DNA from: Boesenbergia rotunda | Taxonomy: Eukaryota; Streptophyta; Magnoliopsida; Zingiberales; Zingiberaceae | Length of the DNA stretch: 64,000 bases | Reading direction: 5' to 3' | Assembly: GCA_024364735.1 (NCBI GenBank) | Contig: JAGFNQ010000284.1 | Span: 139,180 to 203,179 of the forward strand | Program-made: the position numbers and the translations under genes | Shown: positions 10,272-21,642 of the stretch, piece by piece | Position numbering within the stretch: position 1 is the first letter of the stretch | Layout of the letters: each line of letters opens with the position of its first letter | Notes under the pieces: model-generated | Told to the model about the DNA's origin: nothing | Database searches by the model: none | Seen by the model: only the letters and a program-made list of their open reading frames with translations

Positions 10272-12457
10272 TGTTAGTGATATGAGAGAAGTGTCCTAAG
10301 GCAATCGCCTTATGATTGTAATCATTTATTTTAATAAATGAATATTCACTATTTGAGTATACATGATTATTTGATTAAGATCTTAAGCTCGTTTACTGAA
10401 TGTCCGCAATACAATTCACAACATGAGAGAATTTGTGATGAATTCACAACTAGTGATTATCTCTACATGTGCAATTGTGAAGTACTGAAATTGTCCCTAG
10501 TCGATGAATTGATAAATATGGACACTATCAATTCTGTTGAGACTAGCATGGATTATTCTCTAATCAGCTGATTCTCACTGGCTGGTAACATTGAGATGTC
10601 CGGAGATAAACATGAATGCTAGTTAAGGGAACTAGTTCATTGGAGTGACTGGCTGTAAAACTCATATGGTAGTCTACATATAGATATGTCAGTGAAGTTC
10701 TTACTGCAGCTTAAGTGCGATGTTCCTTTGACTTGCGGTGTTCAAGTCATCTTGGTCATGGAGACTTATACTTTGACATCTTAAGCAAGCATCTCCAAGG
10801 AGGTGTGGACCCAGGATGATTGGGTATAAGCCGAAGTGCCCGAAGATGTTTGAACAGCCTACAAAGGATTCACCACTCCTTGCGAGGAGATGTATACCCG
10901 AGGCCTATCGTCGGATTGTTACTCGAAGCCTCTGGCCAGAGCATGACATGTTCAGAGTATGAATCTCTCAAATACATGAGAGTAATTAGAATCCATAAGA
11001 CGAGGAAACGTTACTTGGGCTAGGTGTGACGTAGTCAGCCTAGTGGGGGCTGACACACATAGACCATGTCCTGAACCAAGTGGTTATAAGATTGTGAAGG
11101 GAATGGGGCACGATTCATTATAGCTGCTGAAGGGTTTCAGAATCATTTCTAATGTCAACCGTTGATCTTTCAATTAATTGGGGATCATGATGTACTACTA
11201 GGTGCCACTCATGATCGTTCTATAATTAATTAGTTAATTATGGGCGGCCAATATAAATTGAAAGCCTATTTGGTCACACGCATAACAAGTAATTCGAAGG
11301 ATTTAAAACGAGTTGAGAATTGGATTCTCCAATCGAGATAGACTATTTTTGGTAACTCTAAACAATAGTCAAAACTGAATTTATTTCAGACGTATCAGAA
11401 GCATAGAATGGCTAAGTCTTTTAAAGACTTAATGGGTGAATTAAATAAGTTTAATTCATTAAGGGATTTGATCCAATTGGGCTTAGATGGGCCGGCCAAG
11501 GAGGGGGCCTCCTCTCTTCTTGTCATGGTCGGCAACCACCATAAGAGGATAAGGCTATTTTGGTTTGTTTTATAAAATAGACCAAAGGTTGGTTTATTTT
11601 ATAAAAGGTTATATAAATTTTATATAAATTTTTATATAATGAACCATGAGTTGGTTTGTTTAATAAAATTTATATAATGAACCAATGGTTGGTTTATTTT
11701 ATAAATTTTTATATAATGAACCAATGGTTGGTTTGTTTTATATAATCATGTCAAAAGAAAGAGAGCCTTGATTATGGATTGATTGAGAAATTATTCCATA
11801 ATCAAGAAGAAGAAGCTTGATCATGAGAGCCTTGATTATGGATTGATTGAGAAATTATTCCATAATCAAGGAGAGGTTTGCTTGGGAATTAAGAAACCTC
11901 TCCCTATATAAAGGACCCAAGGGGTGCCATGGAAGATGATCCATCCAAGAATTGCTTGGGCTCTCTCCTCTTCTTCTCTCCCTCTCTCTTGGCCTGCCAT
12001 AGCCCTTCCTTCTTTCTTCTTGCCGTGAGCATCAAGGCGACGAAGTTCTTCCTTGCGACGATCTTCCTCTTCGGCCAACCTTGGTGGTGAGTCTTTCGAT
12101 TTGATTACTCTCTCGGTTTTCGTCGTGTTCACGGAGAATCTAGTAGTTCTCGTAGAGAACACGAAACTCGTGGCTTAGCGAAGTCATCCGACGATACTCG
12201 GCGTGGATACGAATAGAGGCGGAGCTTTCAAGGGACGCTAACGGTTGGATCTCGTCCTTCTTCCAAGTTACGCAAGGTAATTCGTAGAGTAATTTCCTTT
12301 TCTGCAAAAATTTTATATTACGATTATGTGAACACATTGCATGCTTAGGATATGTGTTAGAATAATTTAGGAAATTATTCATGCTTTTGTTTCCACTGCA
12401 TGTAATTATGTAACAATTACAATACATGTCCACGTCGGCATGCACCCGGTCCCAACA
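10272..12457 (+). repeat. 3' LTR of copia element B
   Basis: 2186 bp from TGTTAGTGATATGAG to GGTCCCAACA, preceded by the polypurine tract AAGTGGGAGTT. It carries a TATA box (TATATAAA, 11905-11912) and, before it, an AT-rich segment with repeated GGTTGGTTTGTTTTATAAAA-like words (about 11555-11740) and a duplicated CTTGATTATGGATTGATTGAG segment (11768 and 11831). The 12463-nt side continues into element C. Confidence 0.9.
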
Positions 12458-13646
12458 TTGTGCTGTGAAGAAATGGTTGCCGACTGCTGGAAATTGACCC
12501 TGTGAAGAAACTGCGAAGGAAAAAAAACAAACTGCTTAAAACAATTGCGGTGAAGAAATTGAAGCTGCTGATAAAGAAGAACAAAGCTTTGAAGGAATTT
12601 TGGTCGGCGGCGGTGAAGTCGACTAGGGCTCAGAACCCCTGGGCCCTAGCTTGTGATGGAGTGGAGAGCGGATGGAGAAGATCTGATCGAGTCGGGAACC
12701 CCTCAAACTGATCGATCGAAGCTCCGGTCGGCGGCGATGAAATGGGATGAGGATGGAAAGGAAGTCGCCGGCGGTGAGGATGGAGCGGATGGAGTGAGTC
12801 GGGAAAAATCCCGTCTGCACTAAATCGCGCGAGCTGCTTCCTTTTGTTTGTCTCGACTTCAGCGGTTCGGTTCAGTCAACTTCAGTAGTTCGGTTCACCC
12901 AGCTTGGGTTCAGTCCAGTCAGCCAAGCCAGCTTCAGTTGGATTCATTCAGCCCTTTGAGTTCATAGTTCATCCCAGTTATGTGGTTCGGTCAGCCAAGC
13001 CAGATTCGGTTCAGTCCAGCTCAGAAGTTGGGTTCAATCTTTAATTCCTTAGCATCGGACGGCTGAGATCGATTTGACTGTATCCAACAGTTGGATCTCT
13101 TCAGATCTGAGTCAAACTCCACAGATCCCAATCCATGGTCCTGATCTACCTGTCCCCAACTCGGATTAACCAGATCAGTGGTGGATGGTCCTGATCTTCC
13201 CTTTTCTTGAATGGATGGTCTAGAACATCTTGAGCTCGATCCAACGGTCAGATTACTTCTGATTTAGCTGAAATTTTCAGATCTTGATCTATGGTCATGA
13301 GTGATTCTATCTTGAACTCGGATTGACCAGAAGTTGACCGATGGCTTAGATCTAGCCGTTCTCTGGAATGGACGGCTCCTAATAATCCGATGCTTGATCC
13401 CTTTGATCTGGATCCAATGCTGACTCAAGTCTGACCCGATTTGATCTAGGTCCATGATCAATTGAAGCCTACAAAATGATATTCAAATTTAGTGCCAAAA
13501 ATATCCCAAATATACAAATATTTGAATTAAAAGCCAAACTAGAGGGAATATATGAAACCTAATACAATTGCAAACTTAAGCATATAAAATGTGGATCAAA
13601 CATGGATTTTAGAGCCTAAAATAATCAACAAAAATGATGGTTATCA
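12458..13646 (-). repeat. Element C left LTR, remnant
   Basis: Aligns with 18411-19647 of the right LTR, starting at TTGTGCTGTGAAGAAATGG (right copy TGGTGCTGTGAAG) and ending AATGATGGTTATCA. It is the 3' LTR in element orientation. The missing first part must lie left of copia B, outside the window. One region around 12840-13030 differs from the right copy by indels in a CAGTCAGCCAAGCCAGC-rich stretch. Confidence 0.88.
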
Positions 13647-13660
13647 ACTCCCCCACACTT
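13647..13660 (-). other. Polypurine tract of element C
   Basis: Read on the minus strand it is AAGTGTGGGGGAGT, directly followed by the LTR start TGATAACC. A GTGTGGGGGAGT tract next to TGATAAC is the plus-strand primer expected for this type of element. A second, C-run-expanded version occurs internally at about 14512-14535. Confidence 0.8.
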
Positions 13661-15026
13661 AATTCTTGCACGTCTCGGGCAAGTAAACAAAACTAAAAGA
13701 AAACAACATATCTCCCAAACATTACATCCCCTATCAATACTTCAAGAAATAATAAAAGAAAGTTACTTAGGATCATCAAGTCTCAAGAATCAATGTATTT
13801 ATGGTTCCAAATCTCACATAAGTCAAAAACATGGTAATTTCATCAACTTGAATAAACTAAGCATGACAAAAACCTCACAAGATGGATATATGCACTGATG
13901 CTCACAAAAATAACAAATATGGAAGTGGAGTTCTCTCAAAGCATTCATGACATTGCACTACCATATGCTTGCTTATTTTCTACTTCTCCACTACTATAAC
14001 ATAAGTACACAAATCAAGAGGGCTTTTCAATGAATAATAATGAAACCAAGTGCTAACAAGAGAACAAGAAAGTAGATAACAAAGAAGATCAAAGAGAATA
14101 TGAGAACATTGGGGTAATCAACATGATGTATACAATCAACCGATATGCCAAAATAAGAACTCACCCAAACATCCAACACTCAAAATTCTCCTTGCACATT
14201 CTCAATGCACTACACATCAACCACTAACAACATCTCTTAAAATGCATGTATGGATTAACAATATAACTCTTGAATTTCTCTAAACAATAATATCAAAAGA
14301 GTACACATCAAGAAAATATTCCTTTTTGTTCATCACTAACAAAATCCCGAATGCTTGAGGATTTTTTTTCATTCTCATTAATTTTTCTTCCATTTTTTTC
14401 TTTTTTTCACTTTTTTCATCTTTATTTTTTTTCTATCTCTCTCTCTCTTTTTTTCTTTTTTTTTTAAATAGAGAGATTTTTTTTACAAGCATTCGTCCAT
14501 ACACACTTGTCTCCCCCCCCCCACACACACTTAAAACTTGAGTGTCTCGCGAAAACTACTAAATATGTAACAAAGCATGATAACATCTCAAACTTACAAT
14601 AATAGAGGCTAATAATAGACAAATAAAAATGTACTCATCATGTAATCACCCCATGCTTTCATCGCATGCTCAAGGAAAGAATAAGCTAACAAAGATATGA
14701 CAGTGAGAATATGGTGACAATGAGAGGATCTGAAAGACAATGAAACATGAAAGTAATAGGTGAAACGCTCACTAGTAACAGTAGCAAAGTAGAGGGAAAA
14801 CTAAGAGTTCAACAAGAAAGGTTGCCTCCATCATATTCATGTAAGCTTATGCTATTGTAATTTCAAAAAGAATCAAAGCAAGTTCTAGAGTGTCAAGTAT
14901 CACAAATGCTATCACACATAAGAGGATTAAGGATAGGCATGCAATATCCTCACTAGGTGAACAATAAAATGCCATGCTTAATCCAACAAGATAGAGTCCA
15001 TCACCACAACAATTGACTAAATGCAA
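13661..15026 (-). other. Element C untranslated 3' internal region
   Basis: No reading frame with protein-like composition. It holds a low-complexity T/TC run (14360-14485), a C11 run with CACACACACTTAA (about 14512-14535) that resembles the polypurine-tract neighbourhood, and otherwise AT-rich sequence. Nothing else recognised. Confidence 0.6.
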
Positions 15027-15323
15027 TTAATGTCCCCAAGCATACCAAGGAAACCAAAACTCAATAGTCAGACTTAACCATCTTTTATGATTCTCAAAGC
15101 ATAATAAAGGAACATGTAAGGAGATACAACTAGAAGTCAAACAAGGTTTATTCAAACCCAAACCAAAATGCAGAATGAGGAAGCAAAACATGAATGCAAA
15201 GTATAAAAGCAAACAAACATGCAAGCATAAACATAAAGAAAATAAGAAAAAGGAAAGAAAAGGAACAAACTCCCCTTTAAGTAGGGTAGAGAGCACGTAG
15301 CATCCATTTTGGGAGAACTATCC
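15027..15323 (-). pseudogene. In-frame hydrophobic extension of C reading frame
   Basis: The frame of the neighbouring ORF ends in TGA at 15324-15326 and then stays open, after a further early stop, for 89 codons from ATG at 15296. The first about 45 residues are strongly hydrophobic (FLSFFLFSLCLCLHVCLLLY). It may be one or two membrane segments or simply untranslated T-rich sequence. I know no family for it. Confidence 0.25.
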
Positions 15324-16553
15324 TCATGTGATCAACCTCGTAGTGCACGGATTTCTCCCTTGACAATTTAGCACAAGCATCTTCCGGGGGTCGGAGACGA
15401 TTAAGTTCAGAATCCATTCTTGGGATAGATAATTGAAAATCAAAGTGAACTCGACCCCTCCCACTGCATGCCCCCTAGAAGTCCTTCCGGGAGATTGTAG
15501 GCCATTAAGTTTCAGAACCCATTCTAGAAGCCTATGGAATCCTGCAAAACCAAGTAGAGAGAATACCTCCCGCACGCATGCAGGGTAAGAAAAGAGTGAA
15601 ATGTGAACAACCTCTACATAAAATGACTCAAGATATGTATCACATCCTATGAAATCAATTTTCGGTACCTCAATGAATTTATCACAATTATTTTCTAAAT
15701 AATATGTATCAAGACATGCATCGCAACCAATGACATCAACATTGGGTACCTCTATGCAATTTCCACAATTATTTTCCATAAAAGATGTATCAATAATATC
15801 ATCACAACAAGCAAACTCAACACTAGGTGTGTCCAAACATTCACCACAATGAACAGAATCAATTCTAGGTGCCTCTACAGATTTTTCACAAACAATTTCT
15901 ACAGACGATGTGTCAATAAATTCATCACAATGAACACAATCAGTTTTAGGCACCTCTATAAATTTTTCACAATCAGTAATTACATGAGATGTATCACAAC
16001 ATGCTTTACATTCCACAAATTCAACACTAGGTACCTCTATGAATTTTTCATAATCAAATTCTACAAAAGATGTATCCATAAGTGTATCACAAACAATAAA
16101 ATCAGTTTGAGGTACCTCTATGCAATTTTCAAAAGAAATAGGAGGAATACTTACCTGATCGTGCTGAAGAATACCTAGAAGTTCTACAAGAGTAGATGTA
16201 ACTGTGGTCCCCTCCTGGTCAAGTTCAGGTTCCATCTCAGGCTCAAATTCTGGTGGACACTCAACTGAAACAGGTGATTCTTGGGTTCTTGCTTCCACTA
16301 TGCAAGTCCCTACATTTCCATGTTGATCTTCTGAATCTTCTAGTGTACCAGTCAATGGTGGTGGTCCCTGGGGCTCAGTGTAATCCCCTACACTTATAGA
16401 ATCATCTCCTATGCATGCTTCCTCAGTAATATCTGCAACAACCATATTAGAAAAATTAGGACCATCAATAGCAATATCATCACAAAAAAAAAAGATAAGA
16501 AGGGTCCTGTAAAGCTGCAGTGTCGAATTCAAGGCTGTCACATGCTTTTCCAT
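15324..16553 (-). pseudogene. Element C Cys/Glu-rich repeat protein part
   Basis: 409 codons, acidic, of unknown function. Residues about 145-310 are five to seven imperfect 27-residue repeats of the pattern FIEVPxxDxxxCDxxxDTSxVExxCEK, each with two or three Cys. The frame overlaps the Gln/Phe-rich ORF (16480-17373) across a T11 run on the minus strand (about 16485-16495). Both frames read the run, so the two are very probably one gag-like frame broken by a change in homopolymer length. The nominal ATG at 16553 is then internal. No catalytic motif is seen. Confidence 0.55.
15605..16130 (-). repeat. 81-bp coding tandem repeat in element C
   Basis: Imperfect direct repeats of 81 bp, visible on the plus strand as recurring CCTCTATGAATTTTTCACAA-like words at about 16035, 15953, 15880 and 15675. 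They encode the 27-residue Cys-containing units of the frame 15324-16553. One unit (about 15770-15870) is partly duplicated. Confidence 0.7.
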
Positions 16554-17373
16554 CCATCTCCTCCAATGCCTCTGTCTCTACTACATCTTCAACCTTATCT
16601 GAGCTAAAATCTCCTGCTACTATGTCAAGTGAAATATCATCAGCGATAAACACTGCCTCAACAACTTCATCTGAAATATCCATGCTAATGCTAGGAGGAT
16701 CCTCTCCATGCCCCGCAGAATTAAAAGTGGCTTGAGAAGATAATTGTCCTGATCTTTGGGCTAGTATTTGATTCATTTGATTAACCAATTTCCAAAGGCA
16801 TCCTTCGATGTCTTGAAGCTTTTGTTGTTCTTGAAATGTGACATAAGGTTGCTGAAAATCAAGAGTAGGCTGTGCAATCTGAAATTGGAGCTGTTGGGGC
16901 TGCTCAAATGGTGGAATGGGCTGATTAAACTTCTGAAAATTGGACTGATAGCAAGGATGATGTTGCTGGAAATTATTGTTCTGAAAATTCTGAAATTGGG
17001 GCTGGCATTGTTGATTGAATTGTTCAAATGCTTGAGGGTGAAAATTCTGAGTGTCTTGCTGAAAATTCTGACCTTGAAACTGAAAATCTTGATTTGAAAA
17101 CTGTGAATAATGAAAACCTTGCTGTGAGGGTTGAAATACTTGCTGTCCTTGATAAAAACCTTGCTGACCATAATTGAATGGTTGTTGGAAATCTGGGAAA
17201 TTCTGCTGAAACTGTTGAATTGGTGGCTGATTAAATGGTTGCTGAAAATTTTGTTGAGACTGCTGAAATGGTTGAAAATTTTGTTGAAAATTTGGATTGC
17301 ACCCTTGCTGAAAATTCTGAAATTGTGGTTGAAACTGCTGTGGTGGCTGATTGAAAGTTTGGTACTGCTGCAA
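16480..17373 (-). pseudogene. Element C Gln/Phe-rich gag-like protein
   Basis: 297 codons. Residues 1-175 are a low-complexity Gln/Phe/Asn region (FQQNFQ, FNQPPQ words), followed by a short amphipathic segment (KLQDIEGCLWKLVNQMNQIL) and an acidic tail. Gln-rich linkers before a short helix occur in the gag C-terminal part of Athila-like plant elements, which is the basis for the tentative call. The Gln-rich frame continues upstream of the ATG through two TAG codons where CAG would fit (about 17387-17413), so the true start is further upstream and lost. It ends by running through the T11 frameshift point. Confidence 0.5.
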
Positions 17374-17552
17374 ATCTGAATAGGGCTGCTAAAATTGTTG
17401 ACACGGCTACTGGTGAGGAGATAAATAAGCATTTGAAAATATTTTGAATCTGCAGTCCAGTCACAAAACAAGTAAAATAGCAGCAACCGTATATAAAAGA
17501 TAAAGCAATCAAAAATAGAATCAAAGGATAGAATTATCAAGCACCACTACAT

Positions 17553-17570
17553 TCCCCGGCAACGACGCCA
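17553..17570 (-). other. Primer-binding site, tRNA-Asp
   Basis: The minus strand reads TGGCGTCGTTGCCGGGGA, three bases after the LTR end. It matches the complement of the 3' end of plant tRNA-Asp (TGGCGCCGTTGCCGGGGA) at 17 of 18 positions. This fixes the element's orientation and the inner edge of the 5' LTR. Confidence 0.88.
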
Positions 17571-17574
17571 AATT

Positions 17575-19647
17575 TGATAACCGTTTCAGTCGTGTCATGG
17601 TTTCAAATACAATTAAATTATCGAACTCCTCTAAACTAATGTAGCATAGAGTAACTTGAGTCGTCTCCCAACGAATGTAGTTGATGCATGATAATTCTCA
17701 AGATCGTATGTTATTGCTTTTGGGTTTTGGATATGAAACTAGGTATGGATTTGAACGTTAATACTACGAACAGAAATAGAAATGCAAGTATGAAATCTAG
17801 TTCTAATTAAGGAAAGACAATGTAGGTAAGGAAATCTAGTATAACCTAACTACAATTGCAGTAAAGAAAGGACAACTTGAAATAAAGCTTTAACGAAACT
17901 AAACGTAGATAAAAACTACAGCATTAAAGAAATCTAATCTAACCTAACTTGATTGCATTTAAATGAAGACATGAACATAAAGCAATTAAAAGAGGCAAGA
18001 CAAGCAAGAAGTAAGCCAAACAGAGCACATGGAATTAAACCTAACTAAAGAAACATTTTGTCGAACAACTTATAAGCAGTATTTAAAACGATATGAGTAT
18101 GTGCCATTCAAAAATATGAGAGATCAAACTTGATACAAACATCAACAACCACATTCAACAATCCACAAGCAACACTTAACAACTAAAATTAATGAAACTA
18201 ATCCAACAATCTTAACCCAATCCGATGATGAACTGCTGTGAAGGCAAAGCTACGAAGGAAAATTGCTAATAAGAAGTGCTGCCAAATCATGCTGAAGAGC
18301 TGTTGGAATTGAAAGAGATCTGCTGTGAAGAAATCGAAACTAATGAAGGCTGGCTACTGAATCTGATGTGAAGTTGCTGAAAATTGGACTGAATTGCTGC
18401 GAAGATGAAATGGTGCTGTGAAGAAATGGCAGCCGACTGCTGGAAATTGACCCTGTGAAGAAACTGCGAAGGAAAAAAAACAAACTGCTTAAAACAATTG
18501 CGGTGAAGAAATTGAAGCTGCTGATAAAGAAGAACAAAGCTGTGAAGCAATTTTGGTCGGCGGCGGTGAAGTCGACTAGGGCTCGGAACCCCTGGGCCCT
18601 AGCTCGTGGTGGAGTGGAGAGCGGATGGAGAAGATCTGATCGAGTCGGGAACCCCTCAAACTGATCGATCAAAGCTCCGGTCGGTGATGAAATGGGATGA
18701 GGATGGAAAGGAAGTCGCCGGCGGTGAGGGTGGAGCGGATGGAGTGAGTCGGGAAAAATCCCGTCTGCCCTAGCCTTCGCGATGGCTGCCCTCTTTTGAT
18801 TGTCTCGGCTTCAGCGGTCCGGTTCAACCAAGCCAGCATCAGCGATTGGGTTTGACTCCGTTTGCGCTTGAGTTTGGTCCAGTCAGCCAAGTCAGCAGTT
18901 AGGTTCGATCAAGCCATGGGTTCGATTCAGTCAGCCAGGGCTCAGAAGTTGGGTTCAGTCAAGCCAGCTTCGGTTCAGCTCAGAAGTTGGATTCAGTCCA
19001 GTCAGCCAAGCATTTGAGTTAACCCAGCTTTTGGTTCAGCCATAGGATGGAAGCAGCAGACGGCTGATAGCAATTTGACTTCATCCAACGGTCGGATCTC
19101 TTCAGATCTGAACCAAACTCCACAGATCTCAATCAATGGTCCTGATCTACCTGTCCCCAGCTCAGATTAACCAGATTAGTGGCGGATGGTCCAGATCTTC
19201 CTTTTTCTTGAATGGATGGTATAGAACATCTTGAGCTTGATCTAACAGTCAGATTACTTCTGATTGGGCTGAAATTTTTAGATCTTGATCTATGGTCATG
19301 ATTAATTCTATCTTGAACTCGGATTGACCAGAAGTTGACCGATGGCTCAGATCTAGTCGTTCTCTGGAATGGACGGCTCATATTAATCCGATGCTTGATC
19401 CCTTTGATCTGGATCCATTGCTGACTCAAGTCTGACCCGATTTGATCTAGGTCCATGATCATTTGAAGCCTACAAAATGATATTCAAATTTAGTGTCAAA
19501 AATATCCCAAATATACAAAGATTTGAATTAAAAGCCAAAATAGGGGAAATACATAAAATCTAATACAATTGCAAACTTAAGCATATAAAATGTAGATCAA
19601 GCATGGATTTTAGAGCCTAAAATAATCAACAAAAATGATAGTTATCA
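17575..19647 (-). repeat. Element C right (5') LTR
   Basis: 2073 bp, plus-strand ends TGATAACCG ... GATAGTTATCA. The 3' 1.2 kb aligns with 12458-13646. Contains short GAAGAAA/CTGCTGAA repeats (18230-18560) and many CAGCCAAGCCAGC and GATCTGAACC-type words (18820-19460). ORFs within it, such as the Lys-rich 18455-18664, exist in both LTRs but show no family and are taken as chance. Confidence 0.88.
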
Positions 19648-20140
19648 GCTGACACACTATGTGCATGACTTAGAAGCCAAACTAAACTTGTGACTTGTGA
19701 GCTCCCTTAAACATATATCTGATATAAGAATAATTTCCTTTTAGCTAATCACGCTTAGCATGAATATACATCCCTCTACGCTAATACTCCTAGCCTCCCT
19801 AATAATTCTTGCTTTGGCAATAGTATAGATTCGAGTAAACAACAAGGGCGAGAAAGCATATAGAAAAAAATTGCTGAAAACTCAACAAAATAGACATCAA
19901 TCGACTATATCAAACATCAGTCGGCTGATACTGTCAACAATTGAGTCCTTGTGTTCATCAATCGACTGGCACATTATATATGCCCAATTCCAATCACACT
20001 AGTCGATTGATTAGTCTTATCAATCGATTGCCCATAATAATCGAGTCTTACAGTTGAATCAGATAAGTCTCTGTTTGCGACCTCTTAAGCATCAGGCGAA
20101 TGGGATTTATAGCAATCGACAGATGGAATCAGTTGAATAC
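19648..20140. repeat. Old repeat with CGATTG words, left part
   Basis: Host sequence of the chromovirus dimer; its right part is 40704-41289. No ORF. Between 19895 and 20120 it carries many variants of a palindromic word (CAATCGACT, CAGTCGGCTG, TCAATCGATTG), of the same kind as the CAGTCGACTG set in the solo LTR at 21643-22601. It is probably a degraded copia-type LTR, but its own ends are not visible. Bases 20136-20140 (AATAC) are the dimer's target duplication. Confidence 0.45.
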
Positions 20141-21110
20141 TGTAACGCCCGCTTTTTTTTCCTAAAGTTGCGTTACGCAAACATACGTAGGGGCATGTGA
20201 ACATCGTAATGCAGCGGAATAAGTTAAACTTACACATACATGCACCTAGCTATCCTTCCTAACATAGTGACATGGGAACTTAGCATTATTAACATCGTAC
20301 TTATCATCATGTCATGAAGTCACATAAGCAATCCATTAGGCACATAAGTAGCAAACGTAAAGTTTTAGCATAAGACTTGTAAATATATCATTTTCTTGGC
20401 CAAGTCACTACCACACACACGTTCCTACCCCTCCTGCTGCTTCCTCATCGTCCTCCTGCTTGATCTGCGGTATAAGGAACATAAGACTATAAGCACGTAG
20501 GCTTAGTAAGACTCTTTCCTACTCACTAAAACCATTCATCAAATTAATCATAAGCACACGAAACATGAACATAACTTGGTGCTTTACATAGGACATAAGC
20601 ATCTAAAATCACTTAGCATGACATAGTTCTTGCATAGTACATGAACGTAAAATACATTTAACATGGCATGAGACAAGGCATAAACATTAAATATAAGTAT
20701 ACTTAACATGGCATGATACATGGCATAAACATAAATATAAATATACTTAGCATGGCATGATACATGGCATAAACATGAATATAAGTATACATTAACATGG
20801 CATGATTTCTGACATAGCATATGGGCATCTTCTTAACATAAACATAAACATAAGACGTTTACTATCATGCATAATTCTTAACATGAAACATAAGCATAAA
20901 ACATTACTATCCTGGCATAATGCATAACATGAATGAATGCATGAGTCAAATGCATATACATAAGAATGCTTAACTTTTAAAATCATACTTTTAAATACTT
21001 AAACATAATCATCACATTATTGGGGTCCCCGGCTTGTACCACATACATACATCATGTGCGCGCATCCCTAAGTAAATACGAGGTAGCTAGTCTCGACCTA
21101 CTAGGGTAAG

Positions 21111-21276
21111 GACAGCTACGGTAGTCCCAGAACCGTGGACAGCATAGTCGGTAGTCCAGAACCGGGGCGTTCTTAAGGTGCCCATCCCTGTTGGACAGCT
21201 TCGGTAGTCCCAGAACCGTGGGCAGCATAGTCGGTAGTCCAGAACCGGGGCGTTCTTAAGGTGCCCATCCCTTGGA
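21111..21276. repeat. 83-bp tandem duplication inside chromovirus LTR
   Basis: Two copies of an 83-bp unit beginning GACAGCT and containing GGTAGTCCCAGAACCG and AACCGGGGCGTTCTTAAGG, starting at 21111 and 21194. Each unit itself holds two diverged GACAGC...GGTAGTCC-AGAACCG halves. The same duplication is in LTR 2 (30231-30396) and LTR 3 (about 38388-38553), so it is a family feature. Confidence 0.85.
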
Positions 21277-21642
21277 CCCATACTTCGGTCCGGTACAAGC
21301 CCATTCATAAAGTAAAATAACTTTACATACTTCATCATTCATAAGACATTCATAGCATACTTAGACATAACATAGCTTTGTTATATGAAGCACGACATAA
21401 AGCATACTTGACCTTTCATTGTTTATACTTAATGCTTAGCATCATTATGCCTTAAAGGCATAAGCATTATCTTCATTCATAAAACATGACATGCTTATAT
21501 AAAACATCATTCTTGTTCATAGTGCTTGCATTAACTTTATTCATAAAACATGACATGCTTACATAAAACATCATTCTTGCTCATAGCGCTTGCATTATCA
21601 TGGCATATAAGGTAAGCACTGCATTATATTCATAGAACATGA

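Larger units (their letters stand above)
9630..12457 (+). mobile_element. Copia element B, 3' part
   Basis: RT/RNase H tail plus a 3' LTR of a copia element of the same family as A. It starts abruptly at CGATGTATCATATGC, inside pol, exactly where LTR A ends. A and B differ in the second half of their LTRs, so B is not a simple tandem duplicate of A. The layout fits insertion of A into B's pol, with B's left part beyond the window. B's right end is followed by element C sequence (TTGTG at 12458-12462 would be its target duplication). Confidence 0.82.
12458..19647 (-). mobile_element. Element C: tRNA-Asp-primed LTR element without pol
   Basis: Minus-strand LTR retroelement. The right LTR (17575-19647) is complete; the left LTR (12458-13646) is cut by copia B. 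Both end with TGATAACC/GGTTATCA-type termini. A tRNA-Asp primer site (17553-17570) and a polypurine tract (13647-13660) sit at the expected ends of a 3.9-kb internal region. The internal part has a gag-like Gln/Phe-rich and Cys-repeat frame but no protease, reverse transcriptase or integrase motif on either strand, so it is non-autonomous. The primer choice is typical of Athila-type and other plant Ty3/gypsy elements; the exact family is not determined. Confidence 0.83.

Noticed and set aside
16768..17379. Leu/Ile-rich plus-strand ORFs (109 and 82 codons)
   Set aside because: They are the complement of the Gln/Phe-rich frame on the minus strand.
18455..18664. Lys-rich small ORF present in both LTRs of element C (also 12502-12711)
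   Set aside because: Presence in both copies follows from LTR duplication. The composition comes from GAAGAAA repeats and no family is known.
20650..20830. CRISPR-like regular repeats (AACATGGCATGATACATGG)
   Set aside because: The spacers are themselves near-identical, and this is a tandem repeat in a plant LTR.
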